A stretch of 64,000 nt of DNA from the NCBI GenBank assembly GCA_029204225.1, contig CM055095.1, positions 63,272,523 through 63,336,522 on the forward strand. The letters are read 5' to 3'. The translations under genes and the position numbers were made by a program. Positions 12,189 through 22,247 of the stretch are shown here, in pieces. Positions within the stretch are counted from its first letter, which is position 1. Every line of letters starts with the position of its first letter. Origin of the DNA: Diphasiastrum complanatum. Lineage: Eukaryota; Streptophyta; Lycopodiopsida; Lycopodiales; Lycopodiaceae. The notes under the pieces were generated by a model. The model had not been told where the DNA came from, ran no database searches, and saw only the letters and a program-made list of their open reading frames with translations.

Positions 12189-12200
12189 GCTCTGATACCA
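12189..12200 (-). other. Primer-binding site of element B
   Basis: GCTCTGATACCA on plus, i.e. TGGTATCAGAGC on the element strand, complementary to the 3' end of plant initiator tRNA-Met. It abuts the LTR end (TTCACA, 12201-12206). Confidence 0.85.
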
Positions 12201-13393
12201 TGTGAAGGACTTCAAATCATTATGATTCAATCCACTTGAAAGATTTTTGGTTAGAAAGAGAAATACACTACCAATCTCACCAATGTAGAGCATCTACACA
12301 AAATGAGATGCAAACACCAATAGAACTTGATCAAACTTGAATGAAATGATTATGTATTGTTGAGTATCCCAAGCTTCCTTGGCAGTGGTGCATGTACTGA
12401 TCTCTCTTAACACTTCATTAGTAACATTCATTTTTATAAAATGAAGGGCAATTCTGGTTCTTTTGTGGAATGTTGCAACTTCATTAGGTTCAGCAGGTTC
12501 TTCTTTAGCTCCAATCACTATCCATTACATCTTGTAGAATCAATAATGATTCCATTCTGATCTTCCACATTGCGTAATTGGAAGATGTTAATCTCTCACT
12601 ACGCTCTAAGAAATTGAACCAGATGAGGACATCTTCTTGATGAGAAATTCTAGTAATGATAAAAAATGGAGTTGAAAGAATGCTGCTTGCTATCCCAATC
12701 TAGGATCTAACACATATGTTGATCCACCCTATGAAATCTAGCAACAGATGTGAGAACAAATTCTCAATACAGAAAATCAATCTATCTTGTATTTGGATTT
12801 TGCTTTAGTCACAAAGAAGAAGCACATGCAAGCAAGAAGTCTATCTCTCCCACGAGTTTCAAAGTACTGATAAACTCTCTAGGAACTTACTTTCAACTCA
12901 CACACAGTAATTTGTGTGAAATGAAAAGTCTAAGACCTCAGAACACTCACTTCTATCCAATTCTACCTGATTGACAGTGAAAATTGATGAAAATGGTGAA
13001 AAAGACATATGTGTGCTCACTTTGGCATATCCCACGAGTTGAGTACCCTCTCAAACTCTCTTATTGCCTAAAACTCTTCTAAAAACAAATCGAATTGATT
13101 TAGAAACAAGAGCAACACATTCCACTCTTCAATACCTATCCAACAAGCTATAGAACATCAAATTTGGATCATTCCTTGAGAAGTAGCACTCATTAATGAG
13201 GGCTGATTTCACACGTGTGAGCTCTTTGTCCATACAGAGCTCCATTGGATCAGATCAGCCTTGATTTGATCCCCTTATGATCCATAGATTGCTTGTTTCT
13301 CAGCGAGTTTGAATCCCTCTCCAAAATTCGAGTTCCTACAAGCAAAAACATTGATGATCTGATGTATACACCCTCACCTCTTCAAAGTATGAA

Positions 13394-13405
13394 GCTCTGA
13401 TACCA
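13394..13405 (-). other. Primer-binding site of fragment C
   Basis: GCTCTGATACCA on plus, immediately before the LTR end TGTGAAG at 13406. Same initiator tRNA-Met complementarity as the other Copia elements. Confidence 0.8.
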
Positions 13406-13822
13406 TGTGAAGTTTTTAGCACGTGTGAACTTCACCACACACCCTGCAGGATCTTACTGAGGTGTTGTGATTGCACAAGATTGATCAAAGAACAATATGC
13501 TTGAAAAATCTAAGGCAAGAGCACAATGACATACATCTGATGAAAAAATCTAACTCTTCACTATGAGAAATGAATGTCAGAAATAATTCTAAGTGTTCAG
13601 TATGGGAAAAAGAGGCTGCTCTCGGGTAGAGAGAGAAAATCAAGCATAGAAAACTCGGGTAGAGAGAGAATGAGTCCAAAACACCAAAATCTCAATATTC
13701 ACAATATGGCAAAACATGCCCAGCTTTCCCTACATGAGAGAGACTCGAATTCCTACAGTGGAGTTGCATGGAAAGTCCACTTAACTGAACTAATTCAACT
13801 ACCATAGATTTACATGTGTAAC

Positions 13823-13976
13823 TGCATGCATGGATGTTGTATGTACTGCATGTCAACTCATAAAACTGCCTAGACATGTGTAGATCACAGAAACTACTTT
13901 GCATGTTGCATGCACTAATTGCATGTGGCTTGCATGCATACAATAAGACTTTGCATGCTATTTGAACATCTGCATG
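13823..13976. promoter_or_regulatory. Cluster of eight TGCATG (RY-like) motifs in a Copia LTR
   Basis: TGCATG at 13823, 13847, 13900, 13907, 13920, 13931, 13952 and 13971, two of them as the palindrome TGCATGCA. RY elements (CATGCA) are bound by plant B3-domain factors of the ABI3/FUS3/LEC2 group. Within an LTR they could act as an enhancer. Function is inference; the motif density is directly visible. Confidence 0.5.
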
Positions 13977-14019
13977 TCATCATAATTGAACCTATCTAAC
14001 TCAAATACGAGCTACACTA

Positions 14020-14847
14020 TGTTGAATTTCACACATGTGGACTATCCACAACATGTACTTGTGATCTCCTAAGGTGTGTAGATGCACCAAGATCAAGACT
14101 AGATTGAGATTCAAGATCTATCTTTGATTCTATGGCAAAAACACACTACTACATGCATTCAATCACTTCCAACTCTCACTCACACGTGTAGGAAGTGTTC
14201 CAAATGTAATCTAAGTAAAAACAAGCTGCTCTCCTTGGGTAGAGAGAGAAAATCATCAATAGCTCTCGGGTAGAGAGAGAAAGCTAGAAAATCACTTACA
14301 CTCAAAATCCACTCAATCTCAAAATCAATTAGATCCAAATGAGGAGTACAATGATACTAGTAGATCCATGAGCTACCACTATGCTTAACTATGATTGGAC
14401 CACACTTTGCCACCTCTTAATCCTATTGGACCATTGATCCATGCACCTCTAAATTCTATTGGACCATTTTCAAGCAAACCTCAAATTCTATTGGACCACT
14501 CATGGTTCCACCTCTAAATCCTATTGGACCTCTTAAACTTCAAAAAACATTACACTTGTCTATACTCTAATTGGCACGAGTTTGGCCTCCTACTCTTTTT
14601 TTTTTTTTTTTGGCTTAATAGTGGCATTACAAGTGGAAATGGATAATTTGCCATCTATGCCAAATTTGACCCTATCAACATCCTACACCTAAATGCTTGA
14701 CTATGAAATTCTATGAGACCCCTATATCAAACATTTTGATTTACTTTACAATTCTCCACATGTGGGAACATCCTCTACACATGAGAGATTCACTTACAAA
14801 CTTCTATCATAAAAAATACCAAGCTATATTTTTGCCAATTTCTCACA
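14020..14847 (-). repeat. 3' LTR of element D
   Basis: Starts TGTTGAATTTCACAC and ends CCAATTTCTCACA on plus (TGTGAG...TTCAACA on the element strand). It pairs with 18234-19058 along its whole length and includes a repeated CTCGGGTAGAGAGAGAAA motif and several TATTGGACCA repeats. Confidence 0.95.
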
Positions 14848-14857
14848 CTCCTCCTCA
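14848..14857 (-). other. Polypurine tract of element D
   Basis: CTCCTCCTCA on plus, TGAGGAGGAG on the element strand, directly against the 3' LTR; it is the plus-strand primer site. Confidence 0.85.
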
Positions 14858-14959
14858 AAAAATAGCTTGGAAAGGTACTAGATCACTTGAGACGTTTGTA
14901 AATCTTTTTGAGTGGGTCCTTTGGTATGCATAAGAAGTGAAGATCAGCCAAGGGATCCA

Positions 14960-15310
14960 TCATAGCAGAACCCTCACCATATCCATGATAAGATCTCTTT
15001 GGTAGAGATCTCTTGCCAATGCCTTTGAAGAGTGCTCCACCAATATGCCACTATGATCATGGGCTGATGATCTTTGCTTTGAAAGTTCCACTTGCATGAT
15101 AGATGCTCCATAAATAGAGAAATCAAGATCATAAGATGTGAAACAATGATGATTATCAAGATTATGCTTTCTAGCTTGACTAGTCCACATACAATGAACT
15201 ATATCCATGATGGATCTTATCTTGATATCAAAGACTATCTTGATCTTTTTTAGGCTAGTTACTCTCTCAAGGATGTAAGTGTCCACTTTGGATGCTTCAC
15301 TTAATCTCAA
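14960..15310 (-). pseudogene. Element D 3' internal ORF, unrecognised
   Basis: A 116-codon open frame between the polyprotein tail and the polypurine tract, starting RLSEASKVDTYILERVTSLK. Position would suit an RT or RNase H remnant, but I see no motif of either. It may be chance coding in a decayed 3' region. Confidence 0.3.
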
Positions 15311-15420
15311 GAGGAGTTTACAATTTGCCTCAAAACATGTTTTTCAAAAAAGTGAGTACCAAGCTCAATCTTGTTCTTACTAGAACCAAGAGCATACTTT
15401 TGACAATACAATATTTTGCT

Positions 15421-15891
15421 TTAAAAAAGTATTGGAAACACATCTATGTCAATAATGACAAGAAACATGTCCATACCATAAGCATCATACAAAACTAGTA
15501 TAGCTTTTCTTGAACTTTGAGATCCAAAAAATTCAATGAAGCAAGATAGCATTTCAAGCAAAGGAAGAGAAGCATATATGAATGTGTTGTAGAAAATACA
15601 ACATGAAAGATGTCCCTCTTTGCCATGTAAGGTGAGCCATAAAGACTCGGCCATGCATCTTGAAGATCTTCTTGAAATCATATGAAGAAGAAACTCCTCC
15701 TCACACATTGACCCCATCATAACTTGAATACCTTCAAAAAAGATAACTTGTGATGCTTCTTGAGAAGCCTTGATCTCGGCCACTTCCAAGATTGAATCTT
15801 CATGCAATGTGACATCTCTATTCACAATCACTTTTGAAATAGAGAGTGTAAAGACACTAAAGGCCTCCTTGATGGATGAGTATCCAATCAT
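15421..15891 (-). pseudogene. Element D polyprotein C-terminal segment
   Basis: Continues the frame of the 15895-17487 ORF after a single TAG: the relative at 58622-59143 has Trp at the matching place. It begins with the post-integrase type block (MIGYSS, then VIVNRDVTLHED), the usual Copia integrase C-terminal VxxRDVxFDE-like motif. The rest (ICF- and L-rich) does not resemble reverse transcriptase. So the ancestral product was longer by about 157 residues, with no polymerase. Confidence 0.6.
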
Positions 15892-15894
15892 GAT

Positions 15895-17487
15895 CTATGA
15901 GCTTGGATCATCCTTCCTTCTTGTTTCCAAGGGAATATGTGCAAAGCAAGCACTACCAAGTTCACTAAGGTGATCAACCTTAGGCTTCATCTTGAATAAA
16001 ACTTCATATGGTGCTATTCCTTCAAGAGCTCCAATACTCCTCAAAGCTTTGATCTTCAATGAGAATTTCTTCTCAACATATGCTTTGAATAATAAGGAAT
16101 AATCATACACCATAATACTTGAAGAGAGAAGATATGTGCATCTTGTGTGATCATCCTCCTTTGAAATATTGGACATATAAGAAACATCAAGAGAGTTTGC
16201 ACTCTCACTTGGATCCGATTTGTAGATGCCTTCAAATCTTGATCCATATGAAAGGATCTCACCATCCTTCTTAATCACACAATTGTCAATATTGAAATTG
16301 ACATCAAAGCCACTATCAAGAAGTTGGCCAACACTTAAGATGTTCTTTGTAAGCTTTAGGACAAAAAGAACATTGTTGAGAAAGAGATCTTTAGAAAATG
16401 CAAGCTTCAAGCGAATAATCCCTACTCCTTCAATATTGCACTCATGCTTGCTTGCAATGTATATGGTCTTCTTGACTCCATCATAAGGCATAATAGATGA
16501 AAAAAAGTGCTTGGAGCCACACATATGTGAAGATGCTCCACTATCAATATACCATGAGTCATCCTTGTTGAAGGTGGAAGAGGAGAAGCTTGATGCCATA
16601 AGAGAGCCTTCTCCATCACTTGCAATATAGTCTTCTTTCTCATTGGTGATGTTGGCTTGATTGAGTTGATTCTTCTTCTTGAAGTAATTGGTGGCATAAT
16701 GGCCTTTCTTGCCACAATAGAAGCACTTGATCTTCTTCTTCTTGAGATTTGAATTAGAAGCATGAGAGGTATCCTCCTCCTCTCCATCTTGGTCTTTAGC
16801 TTTGTCATCAGAGAAGTGATGGTGTTGCTTCTTACTCCTCTCTTTGTGCTTGGCAAATAGAACTTTGCCATCATCATGATTGAGTGATAGCTTGTCCATC
16901 CTCAAGAGTTTGTACTCTTGTCTTGATTCTTCAGAAATAAGCACACTTTGAAGGGCCTCCAAACTTGGTAGCTCCTCCTTAATGGCATAGGATTGGACAA
17001 GGTTGTCATATTCATCTCTCAAGCCATTGAGAATGACTTGGACTAGCTCACTTTGATTGATTGAGTCACCAATACATGCAAGTTCCCTATGAATATCCTT
17101 GACTCTCAAAACATAATTAGATGCACTCTCATCACTCTCTTGACTACTTTGAAATATTTGATTTCTAAGAGTGAGGAGCCTATAGGTGTTCTTTGCCTCA
17201 TAGATGGACTTGAGACAATCCCAAGCTTCCTTGGATGTAGAACAATCACCAATCTCCCTCAATATCTCATTAGAGACATTCATCTTAATGTAGTGGAGAG
17301 CCATCCTAGATCTCTTCTTGTATTTTTGTACTTCTTGAAGGACTTGAGGCTCCTCCTCAATCCCAAGTACAATGTCCATCACGTCTTGGAGTATCAAGAT
17401 GGACTCCATCCTCAACTTCCATATTGGATAATTGGAAGTAGACAATCTCTCACTTGGTTGCAACAAGTATGAACTCATTGAAGTCAT
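15895..17487 (-). CDS. Element D gag-protease with integrase stub
   Basis: A 530-residue open frame. Residues 1-150: UBN2-type gag (YPIWKLRMESILILQDVMDI, SKEAWDCLKSIYEAKN, LTLRNQIFQSSQ, ELVQVILNGL). About 255-268: zinc knuckle CFYCGKKGHYATNY, whose fourth ligand Cys is Tyr (the copy at 57.8 kb keeps Cys). About 315-325: protease WYIDSGASSHM with intact DSG. Then a pre-integrase block (NILSVGQLLDSG). The integrase core is gutted: KIKALRSIGALEGIAPYEVL joins the segment before the second catalytic Asp straight to the C-terminal part; the first Asp region and the catalytic Glu region are gone. The product could form particles and cut itself but could not integrate or copy. Confidence 0.88.
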   Translation of the reverse strand: MTSMSSYLLQPSERLSTSNYPIWKLRMESILILQDVMDIVLGIEEEPQVLQEVQKYKKRSRMALHYIKMNVSNEILREIGDCSTSKEAWDCLKSIYEAKNTYRLLTLRNQIFQSSQESDESASNYVLRVKDIHRELACIGDSINQSELVQVILNGLRDEYDNLVQSYAIKEELPSLEALQSVLISEESRQEYKLLRMDKLSLNHDDGKVLFAKHKERSKKQHHHFSDDKAKDQDGEEEDTSHASNSNLKKKKIKCFYCGKKGHYATNYFKKKNQLNQANITNEKEDYIASDGEGSLMASSFSSSTFNKDDSWYIDSGASSHMCGSKHFFSSIMPYDGVKKTIYIASKHECNIEGVGIIRLKLAFSKDLFLNNVLFVLKLTKNILSVGQLLDSGFDVNFNIDNCVIKKDGEILSYGSRFEGIYKSDPSESANSLDVSYMSNISKEDDHTRCTYLLSSSIMVYDYSLLFKAYVEKKFSLKIKALRSIGALEGIAPYEVLFKMKPKVDHLSELGSACFAHIPLETRRKDDPSS

Positions 17488-18221
17488 GTAAAGTGGAGAT
17501 AAATAAAAGTGATGAACAAAAAATGTTGCTTCTCTCTCACTATAGGATCCAATAATGGTGTGCTACCATCTCCTATGCAAGATCTTGCAACAAACTGTGA
17601 GATGATTCTCACTAGCTATCTCAATCTCTCCAAAACTAGATCTACTTCTCATCAAATGATGGAGTGTGGGCAAAGTTAGGATCAAACACTCTTAGCACGT
17701 GTGAAATACACTAAGAAACCAAATTTGACTCAAATACAATGATATTGCATGAAACAAAATGGCTAAGATGTCAAAACAGTGCCTAGATCACATATAGATG
17801 AGATTGGTAAGCATACAACTGTGATTTTGGATCAACCAAGCAATCTCTTGACCAAACCAAATGTGTCCACCCAGTTTTAGGTGCCCTACCTAACCCTCTT
17901 CAAAAGCTTATAACTTCTGATTGGCTCAACCAAATGGAATGAAACTGATTGCATCAGAAACTAGACAAAAATAGCTTCAAAAGAAGCTATCAAGCAAGAT
18001 AAATGGATCAAGCATGAGAGAGAACTTCCAAACTGAAATTGGATGTTCCTCACACGTGTCTGAGCACCTGATTCCTTACAGTACTAATCAATGTCCTTTT
18101 GATCTCTTTTGATCCAAGATTAAACAAGATAGCTAGGAAAATGGGCCTTGACAATTTCTAGCTCAAGATTGATGAAAATTTTTCACTTAGATGGATCAAA
18201 ATACATGGTAACCTTAGATAG
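17488..18221 (-). other. Untranslated leader of element D
   Basis: Lies between the PBS and gag. Holds a block (about 17520-17660) shared with element L's leader (57310-57450): GATCTTGCA, GGTAGCACACC and GATCCTATAGTGAGAGAGAA. This suggests a conserved leader, possibly a packaging signal, and shows that D and L are one family. Confidence 0.65.
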
Positions 18222-18233
18222 GCTCTGATACCA
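18222..18233 (-). other. Primer-binding site of element D
   Basis: GCTCTGATACCA on plus (TGGTATCAGAGC on the element strand), immediately adjacent to the 5' LTR end at 18234. Confidence 0.92.
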
Positions 18234-19058
18234 TGTTGAATTTCACACGTGTGGACTATCCACAACATGTACTTGTGATCTCCTAAGGTGTGTAGATGCA
18301 CCAAGATCAAGACTAGATTGAGATTCAAGATCTATCTTTGATTCTATGGCAAAAACACACTACTACATGCATTCAATCACCTCCAAATCTCGCTCACACG
18401 TGTGGGAAGTGTTCCAAATGTAATCTAAGTAAAAACAAGCTGCTCTCCTCGGGTAGAGAGAGAAAATCATCAATAGCTCTCGGATAGAGAGAGAAAGCTA
18501 GAAAATCACTTACACTCAAAATCCACTCAATCTCAAAATCAATTAGATCCAAATGAGGAGTACAATGATACTAGTAGATCCATGAGCTACCACTATGCTT
18601 AACTATGATTGGACCACACTTTGCCACCTTTTAATCCTATTGGACCATTGATCCATGCACCTCTAAAGTCTATTGGACCATTTTCAAGCAAACCTCAAAT
18701 TCTATTGGACCACTCATGGTTCCACCTCTAAATCCTATTGGACCTCTTAGACTTCAAAAAGCATTACACTTGTCTACACTGTAATTGGCACGAGTTTGGC
18801 CTCCTACTCTCTTTTTTTTTTTGGCCAAATAGTGGCATTACAAGTGAAAATGGATAATTTGCCATCTATGCCAAATTTGACCCTATCAACATCCTACACC
18901 TAAATGCTTGACTATGAAATTCTCTGAGACCCCTATATCAAACATTTTGATTTACTTTACAATTATCCACGCGTGGGAACATCCTCCACACATTTGAGAT
19001 TCACTTACAAACTTCTATCATAAAAAATACCAAGCTAGATTTTTGCCAATTTCTCACA
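18234..19058 (-). repeat. 5' LTR of element D
   Basis: Partner of 14020-14847: same TGTTGAATTTCACAC and TTCTCACA termini. Followed by CACTA (19059-19063), the target duplication. Confidence 0.95.
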
Positions 19059-19207
19059 CACTAGAAGGATATGTGCTCAATTCACACTCCTTTTATGTAC
19101 AACATGAATTTTAGTGGAAATCACCATGGACATGACCCCAAACTCGAGATAGGAAGATAATATTTTAATAATCTTCACAATAGGCAGGACATTTACTACA
19201 ACAAAAA

Positions 19208-19691
19208 TCAGTCAATTATGTTTGATTCGGGCCTAAAAATGAGCAAGAATAACATAAGAAAGGCCCATAGTCTCTGCTGACAGGTAGAAGAAGTAATACG
19301 AAGTAAAGAAGAGAAAGAACTAGTAAAAAAATTCTCTGGGGCAGAAAATCCATCAACACTTCCTTGCTTCCAAGAGAACATATGCAAAACAATAACTTTC
19401 AAGTACACTAAGGTACACAACCTTAGGCTTAGAGTTGAACAAGCTCCATATGGTGTATTTCTTCCAATAGTACCATAACTCCACAAAGCTTTGAATAATG
19501 TAATCATGCACTATAAAACTTGAAGAAACACTTTTGATATTATCAATAAAAGTATAAAAGCAAGTGGTATCTCCCTTCCTTATTGTTGAAAAAAGGTGAA
19601 CATCCGAGTGTTCCAACTCCAACTCCAATGGATGTAAAGTCCTGGTAGAAGACATCATATATAGTGTGAAAGATTCAACTAGTTTGATCAT
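19208..19691 (-). pseudogene. Copia integrase-stub fragment, D/L family
   Basis: Frames 19353-19691 and 19208-19507 together carry LELEHSDVH, TFIDN, SSSFIVHDYI, the GTIGRNTPYG block, KPKVVYLSVLES and CFAYVLLEARK. These match, in order, the reduced integrase of elements D and L, including the junction where the core was lost. It retains a little more integrase start (HSDV, TFIDN) than D. Frameshifted, without gag or LTRs. Confidence 0.7.
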
Positions 19692-19829
19692 TTTGTCAAT
19701 ATTTTCATATTTGGCATATTGAGGCCAAAACTTGTTTTAGACTTAGAGAGTGACTTTTCAAAGTTCATTAGTCTAAATTTCATTTGAATAAAAACTTTTT
19801 GAAAGTGTGGAAAAGTTTGGAGGCAAGTT

Positions 19830-20475
19830 TTAGGAGAAAATTAAAAATACTTCTAGATTGCTTACACTTAGAAACCAAATATTTCTAAGTTATCAGAGAG
19901 TAGATGAGAGTGCTTCATCATATGTCATGAGAGTTAAGAATCTTCATCAACAGTTACTAGTATTAGTGATGCTCTTAAGAACATTGATTTTATTCAAGTA
20001 GTCCTAAATGGACTTAGAGATGAGTATGACAATATTGTGCAAACTTATGCTATCAGGGAGGATCTTCCATCCTTGGAGACACTGCAAGGTGTTCTAATTG
20101 CTAAAGAAAGCAGGCAAGAGAACAAGATGCTGAGGATTAGCAGACTTTCATTGAAAGATGGTGGAGATGACAAAGCACTCTTCATCAGAGACAAGTCAAG
20201 AGGCAAGGGCAAAGGACAACAACACTTCAAGAAGGACAAAGCCAAAGAAGGTGGTGAGGATCAGTCCTCACAAGCTGCAACATCCAATGGCAAGAAGAAG
20301 TTGTCAAAGATCAAGTGTTTTTTCTGTGGCAAGAAAGGACACTATGCATCAAATTGTTTCAAGAAGAAGAACCAATCTAAGCAAGCTAACCTTACTAATG
20401 AGAATGAGTGTGAGGGTGTAGAGAGTGAAAGAGAGGATTCATTAATGATGTCTACCTTGTTGCCAGAGCGTGTGG
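19830..20475 (+). pseudogene. Copia gag fragment with intact zinc knuckle
   Basis: Upstream of 20037 the frame is broken; then an open stretch has YAIREDLPSLETLQGVLIAK, RLSLKDGG, a Lys-rich basic region and CFFCGKKGHYASNCFKKKNQ, a complete CX2CX4HX4C knuckle. The gag N-terminus and the protease are missing. After MMSTLLPE (about 20467) the sequence switches to the foldback cluster, where an inverted copy of the 21.66 kb repeat begins. It is on the opposite strand to the fragment just to its left. Confidence 0.8.
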
Positions 20476-20505
20476 TATGTATTGTTCTTATTTTCTTTCT
20501 TACCA
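20457..20505. repeat. Inverted copy of the 21.66/21.96 kb repeat
   Basis: TTGCCAGAGCGTGTGGTATGTATT followed by TTATTTTCTTTCTTACC is the reverse complement of the repeat-unit starts at about 21664-21714 and 21960-22010, apart from small changes. It marks the left border of the rearranged cluster. Confidence 0.7.
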
Positions 20506-20735
20506 TAAGACAACTTGAAGATCATCATTAGTTTTTTGACTACTGAACAGATGTAGCTACTTTGTGAACAACGATTCTCACAAATTTATTGTTTCACAAA
20601 TTAGAAACTTTTAAGTTAATTTATCTGCAATACTATATTTATCAGGGTTTGGTAAAATTTCAATAGCTTGTGTTGTTATCTGTGGACATGGTGTATAACG
20701 GTCATTGAGATGGATGAAATGTATCCTTCTAGGAC

Positions 20736-20857
20736 CTGTGGGGTGCTGGCCAGGTCAAAAAAATTTCCCCTGACAGCCCACCTCCATAGCACACTCGCGT
20801 GCTATGGAGGTGGGTTGCCAGGGCAAAAAAATTTTGCCCTAGCCGGCGCTCCACAAG
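20736..20857. mobile_element. Foldback element FB1
   Basis: A near-perfect palindrome: outer arms CTGTGGGGTGCTGGCCAGG and its complement at the right end, inner arms CAGCCCACCTCCATAGCAC and GTGCTATGGAGGTGGG around a small loop. No coding capacity; single-stranded it would form a long two-part hairpin. Behaves as a MITE/foldback repeat, present in several copies nearby. Confidence 0.7.
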
Positions 20858-20873
20858 TTCTCTCTCACTCACG

Positions 20874-20874
<1 letters not shown>

Positions 20875-20945
<71 letters not shown>
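20875..20945. repeat. (TC)n microsatellite
   Basis: About 34 uninterrupted CT units just right of FB1, followed by shorter CTCTCT runs to about 20975. Confidence 0.95.
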
Positions 20946-20947
<2 letters not shown>

Positions 20948-21108
20948 GGTTCTCACGATGCTCTCTCTCTCTCCCTAAACCGTGAGAGAGTGGCCATGAG
21001 AACCGTTGAGAGAGTGATGGGCGATCTGTGGACTCATCAAGGTGCATAATCTTCATGGATTGTTCAGATTGCTTCTTCAAATTAGTGTGCTTCATGCAAT
21101 GTGAAGAT

Positions 21109-21114
<6 letters not shown>

Positions 21115-21157
<43 letters not shown>
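21115..21157. repeat. (GA)n microsatellite
   Basis: About 20 GA units, opposite in sense to the flanking CT arrays. Confidence 0.9.
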
Positions 21158-21229
21158 AAGCGAGAGAGAGCGAACCGTGAGAGCCGTTGAGAGAAAGGAA
21201 CGATGGTTCAACAATGCTATAGCAACGGT

Positions 21230-21312
21230 TTCTCTCTCTCAATGGTTCTTCTCACGGTTCCTGTCTCTCACGGTTCCTCTCATGATTCCTCTCTCTCACG
21301 GTTCCTCTCATG

Positions 21313-21389
<77 letters not shown>

Positions 21390-21514
21390 CATGGTTCTCA
21401 CAATGCTCTCTCCCTCTCTCTCGGATGCTCTCCCTCTCTCACTCACGGTTCTAACGATTGCTCTCTCGCTCTCACTCACGGTTCTCCCTTTCTCTCGCTC
21501 ATGGTTCTCATGAT

Positions 21515-21592
<78 letters not shown>

Positions 21593-21660
21593 ATGCTCTC
21601 CCTCTCTCTCTCTCTCTCACCGTGAGAACCATTGACAGAGAGGAACCATTCCCACGGTTC
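21230..21660. repeat. CT-rich satellite with two long (CT)n arrays
   Basis: Short units of the type CTCTCACGGTTCTC, CATGGTTCTC and GATGCTCTC alternate with (CT)n runs of about 70 bp (21315-21386) and about 75 bp (21515-21590). The open frames here are only Ser-Leu or Arg-Glu repeats and not genes. Confidence 0.85.
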
Positions 21661-21664
21661 TCAC

Positions 21665-22247
21665 AGGTAAGAAAGAAAATAAGAGAAAATACATACCACA
21701 CGCTCTGGCAACAAAGATCTGATGTTGGAAGCAACCTTCCAGTTTCAATATTAAGTTATCTCGGACATTTTTAGAGAATCTTTATTTAGGCTTCATAGTT
21801 TACTAAGATCTAGAAAGTAGCACCTGCCTGTAGGCCGCTGCCCAGGGCAAAAAAAATGTGCCCTGGCAGCCCACCTCCGTAGCACGCCGGCGTGCTATGG
21901 AGGTGGGCTACCAGGGCAAAATTTTTTTGCCCTGGCCAGCGCTCCACAGGCAGATCCATAGGTAAGAAAGAAAATAAAAACATTACATACCACACGCTCT
22001 GGCAACAAAGATCTAATGTTGGAAGCAACCTTCCAGTTTCAATATTAAGTTATCTCAGACATTTTCAGAGAACCTTTGTTTAGGCTTCATAGTTTACTAA
22101 AATCTAGAAAGTAGCACCTGCCTGTGGGCCGTTGCCCAGCGCAAAAAAAAATTGCCCTGGCAGCCCACCTCCATAGCACACTGGCATGCTATGGAGGTGG
22201 GCTGCCAAGACAAATAAATTTTGCCCTGGCCAGCGCCCCATAGGTAG
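21665..22247. repeat. Tandem duplication of about 294 bp, each unit ending in a foldback
   Basis: Unit 1 (21665-21958) and unit 2 (21959-22247) share a 160 bp body (GGTAAGAAAGAAAATAA, ACCACACGCTCTGGCAACAA, GGAAGCAACCTTCCAGTTTC, GGCTTCATAGTTTACTAA, AGAAAGTAGCACCTG) followed by a foldback. Differences are few. The body is non-coding as far as I can see. Confidence 0.85.
21824..21953. mobile_element. Foldback element FB2
   Basis: Most complete copy. Terminal inverted repeat CTGCCTGT / ACAGGCAG; outer stem around CCAGGGCAAAA and TTTTGCCCTGG; inner stem of about 26 bp whose arms include GCCCACCTCC, AGCACGCC and the complements GGCGTGCT, GGAGGTGGGC, nearly without loop. Confidence 0.8.

Larger units (their letters stand above)
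8814..12362 (-). mobile_element. Truncated Ty1/Copia element B
   Basis: Minus-strand order from high to low coordinates: partial 5' LTR (12201-12362), PBS (12189-12200), leader, gag (about 11577-10900), CCHC knuckle, protease, integrase (to 9672), integrase/RT linker and the first part of reverse transcriptase (to 8814). That gag-PR-IN-RT order is diagnostic of Copia. It ends after the VYMEQPE motif, so the YVDD region, RNase H and 3' LTR are missing. The 5' LTR is cut at about 12362, where another gag fragment begins. It is broken by several frameshifts and is not autonomous. Confidence 0.9.
12363..14014 (-). mobile_element. Copia fragment C: gag start, leader, PBS and LTR
   Basis: A minus-strand gag fragment (12294-12518 frame: KRTRIALHFIKMNVTNEVL, STCTTAKEAWDTQ) starts abruptly at about 12363, next to element B's LTR. 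Its N-terminal gag DNA continues to about 12640, then an untranslated leader, a PBS at 13394-13405, and an LTR beginning at 13406 (TGTGAAG on plus). The LTR runs to 14014, where element D inserted; some of its remainder may resume at 19064. No protease, integrase or RT of this copy is present. Confidence 0.7.
14020..19058 (-). mobile_element. Complete non-autonomous Copia element D (gag-protease only)
   Basis: Two LTRs of 828 and 825 bp bound a 3.4 kb interior. The 5 bp CACTA flanks both ends exactly (14015-14019 and 19059-19063), so this is an undisturbed insertion. The PBS lies against the 5' LTR and a GAGGAGGAG polypurine tract against the 3' LTR. Coding capacity is gag, protease and a reduced integrase stub; there is no reverse transcriptase and no RNase H. 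By eye the LTRs differ by about 3 percent, so it is not very recent. It inserted into the LTR of fragment C. Confidence 0.92.

Noticed and set aside
14960-15310. Element D 3' ORF as a novel accessory protein or envelope-like gene
   Set aside because: No membrane segments or signal peptide, and no conservation evidence; kept only as an unrecognised remnant.
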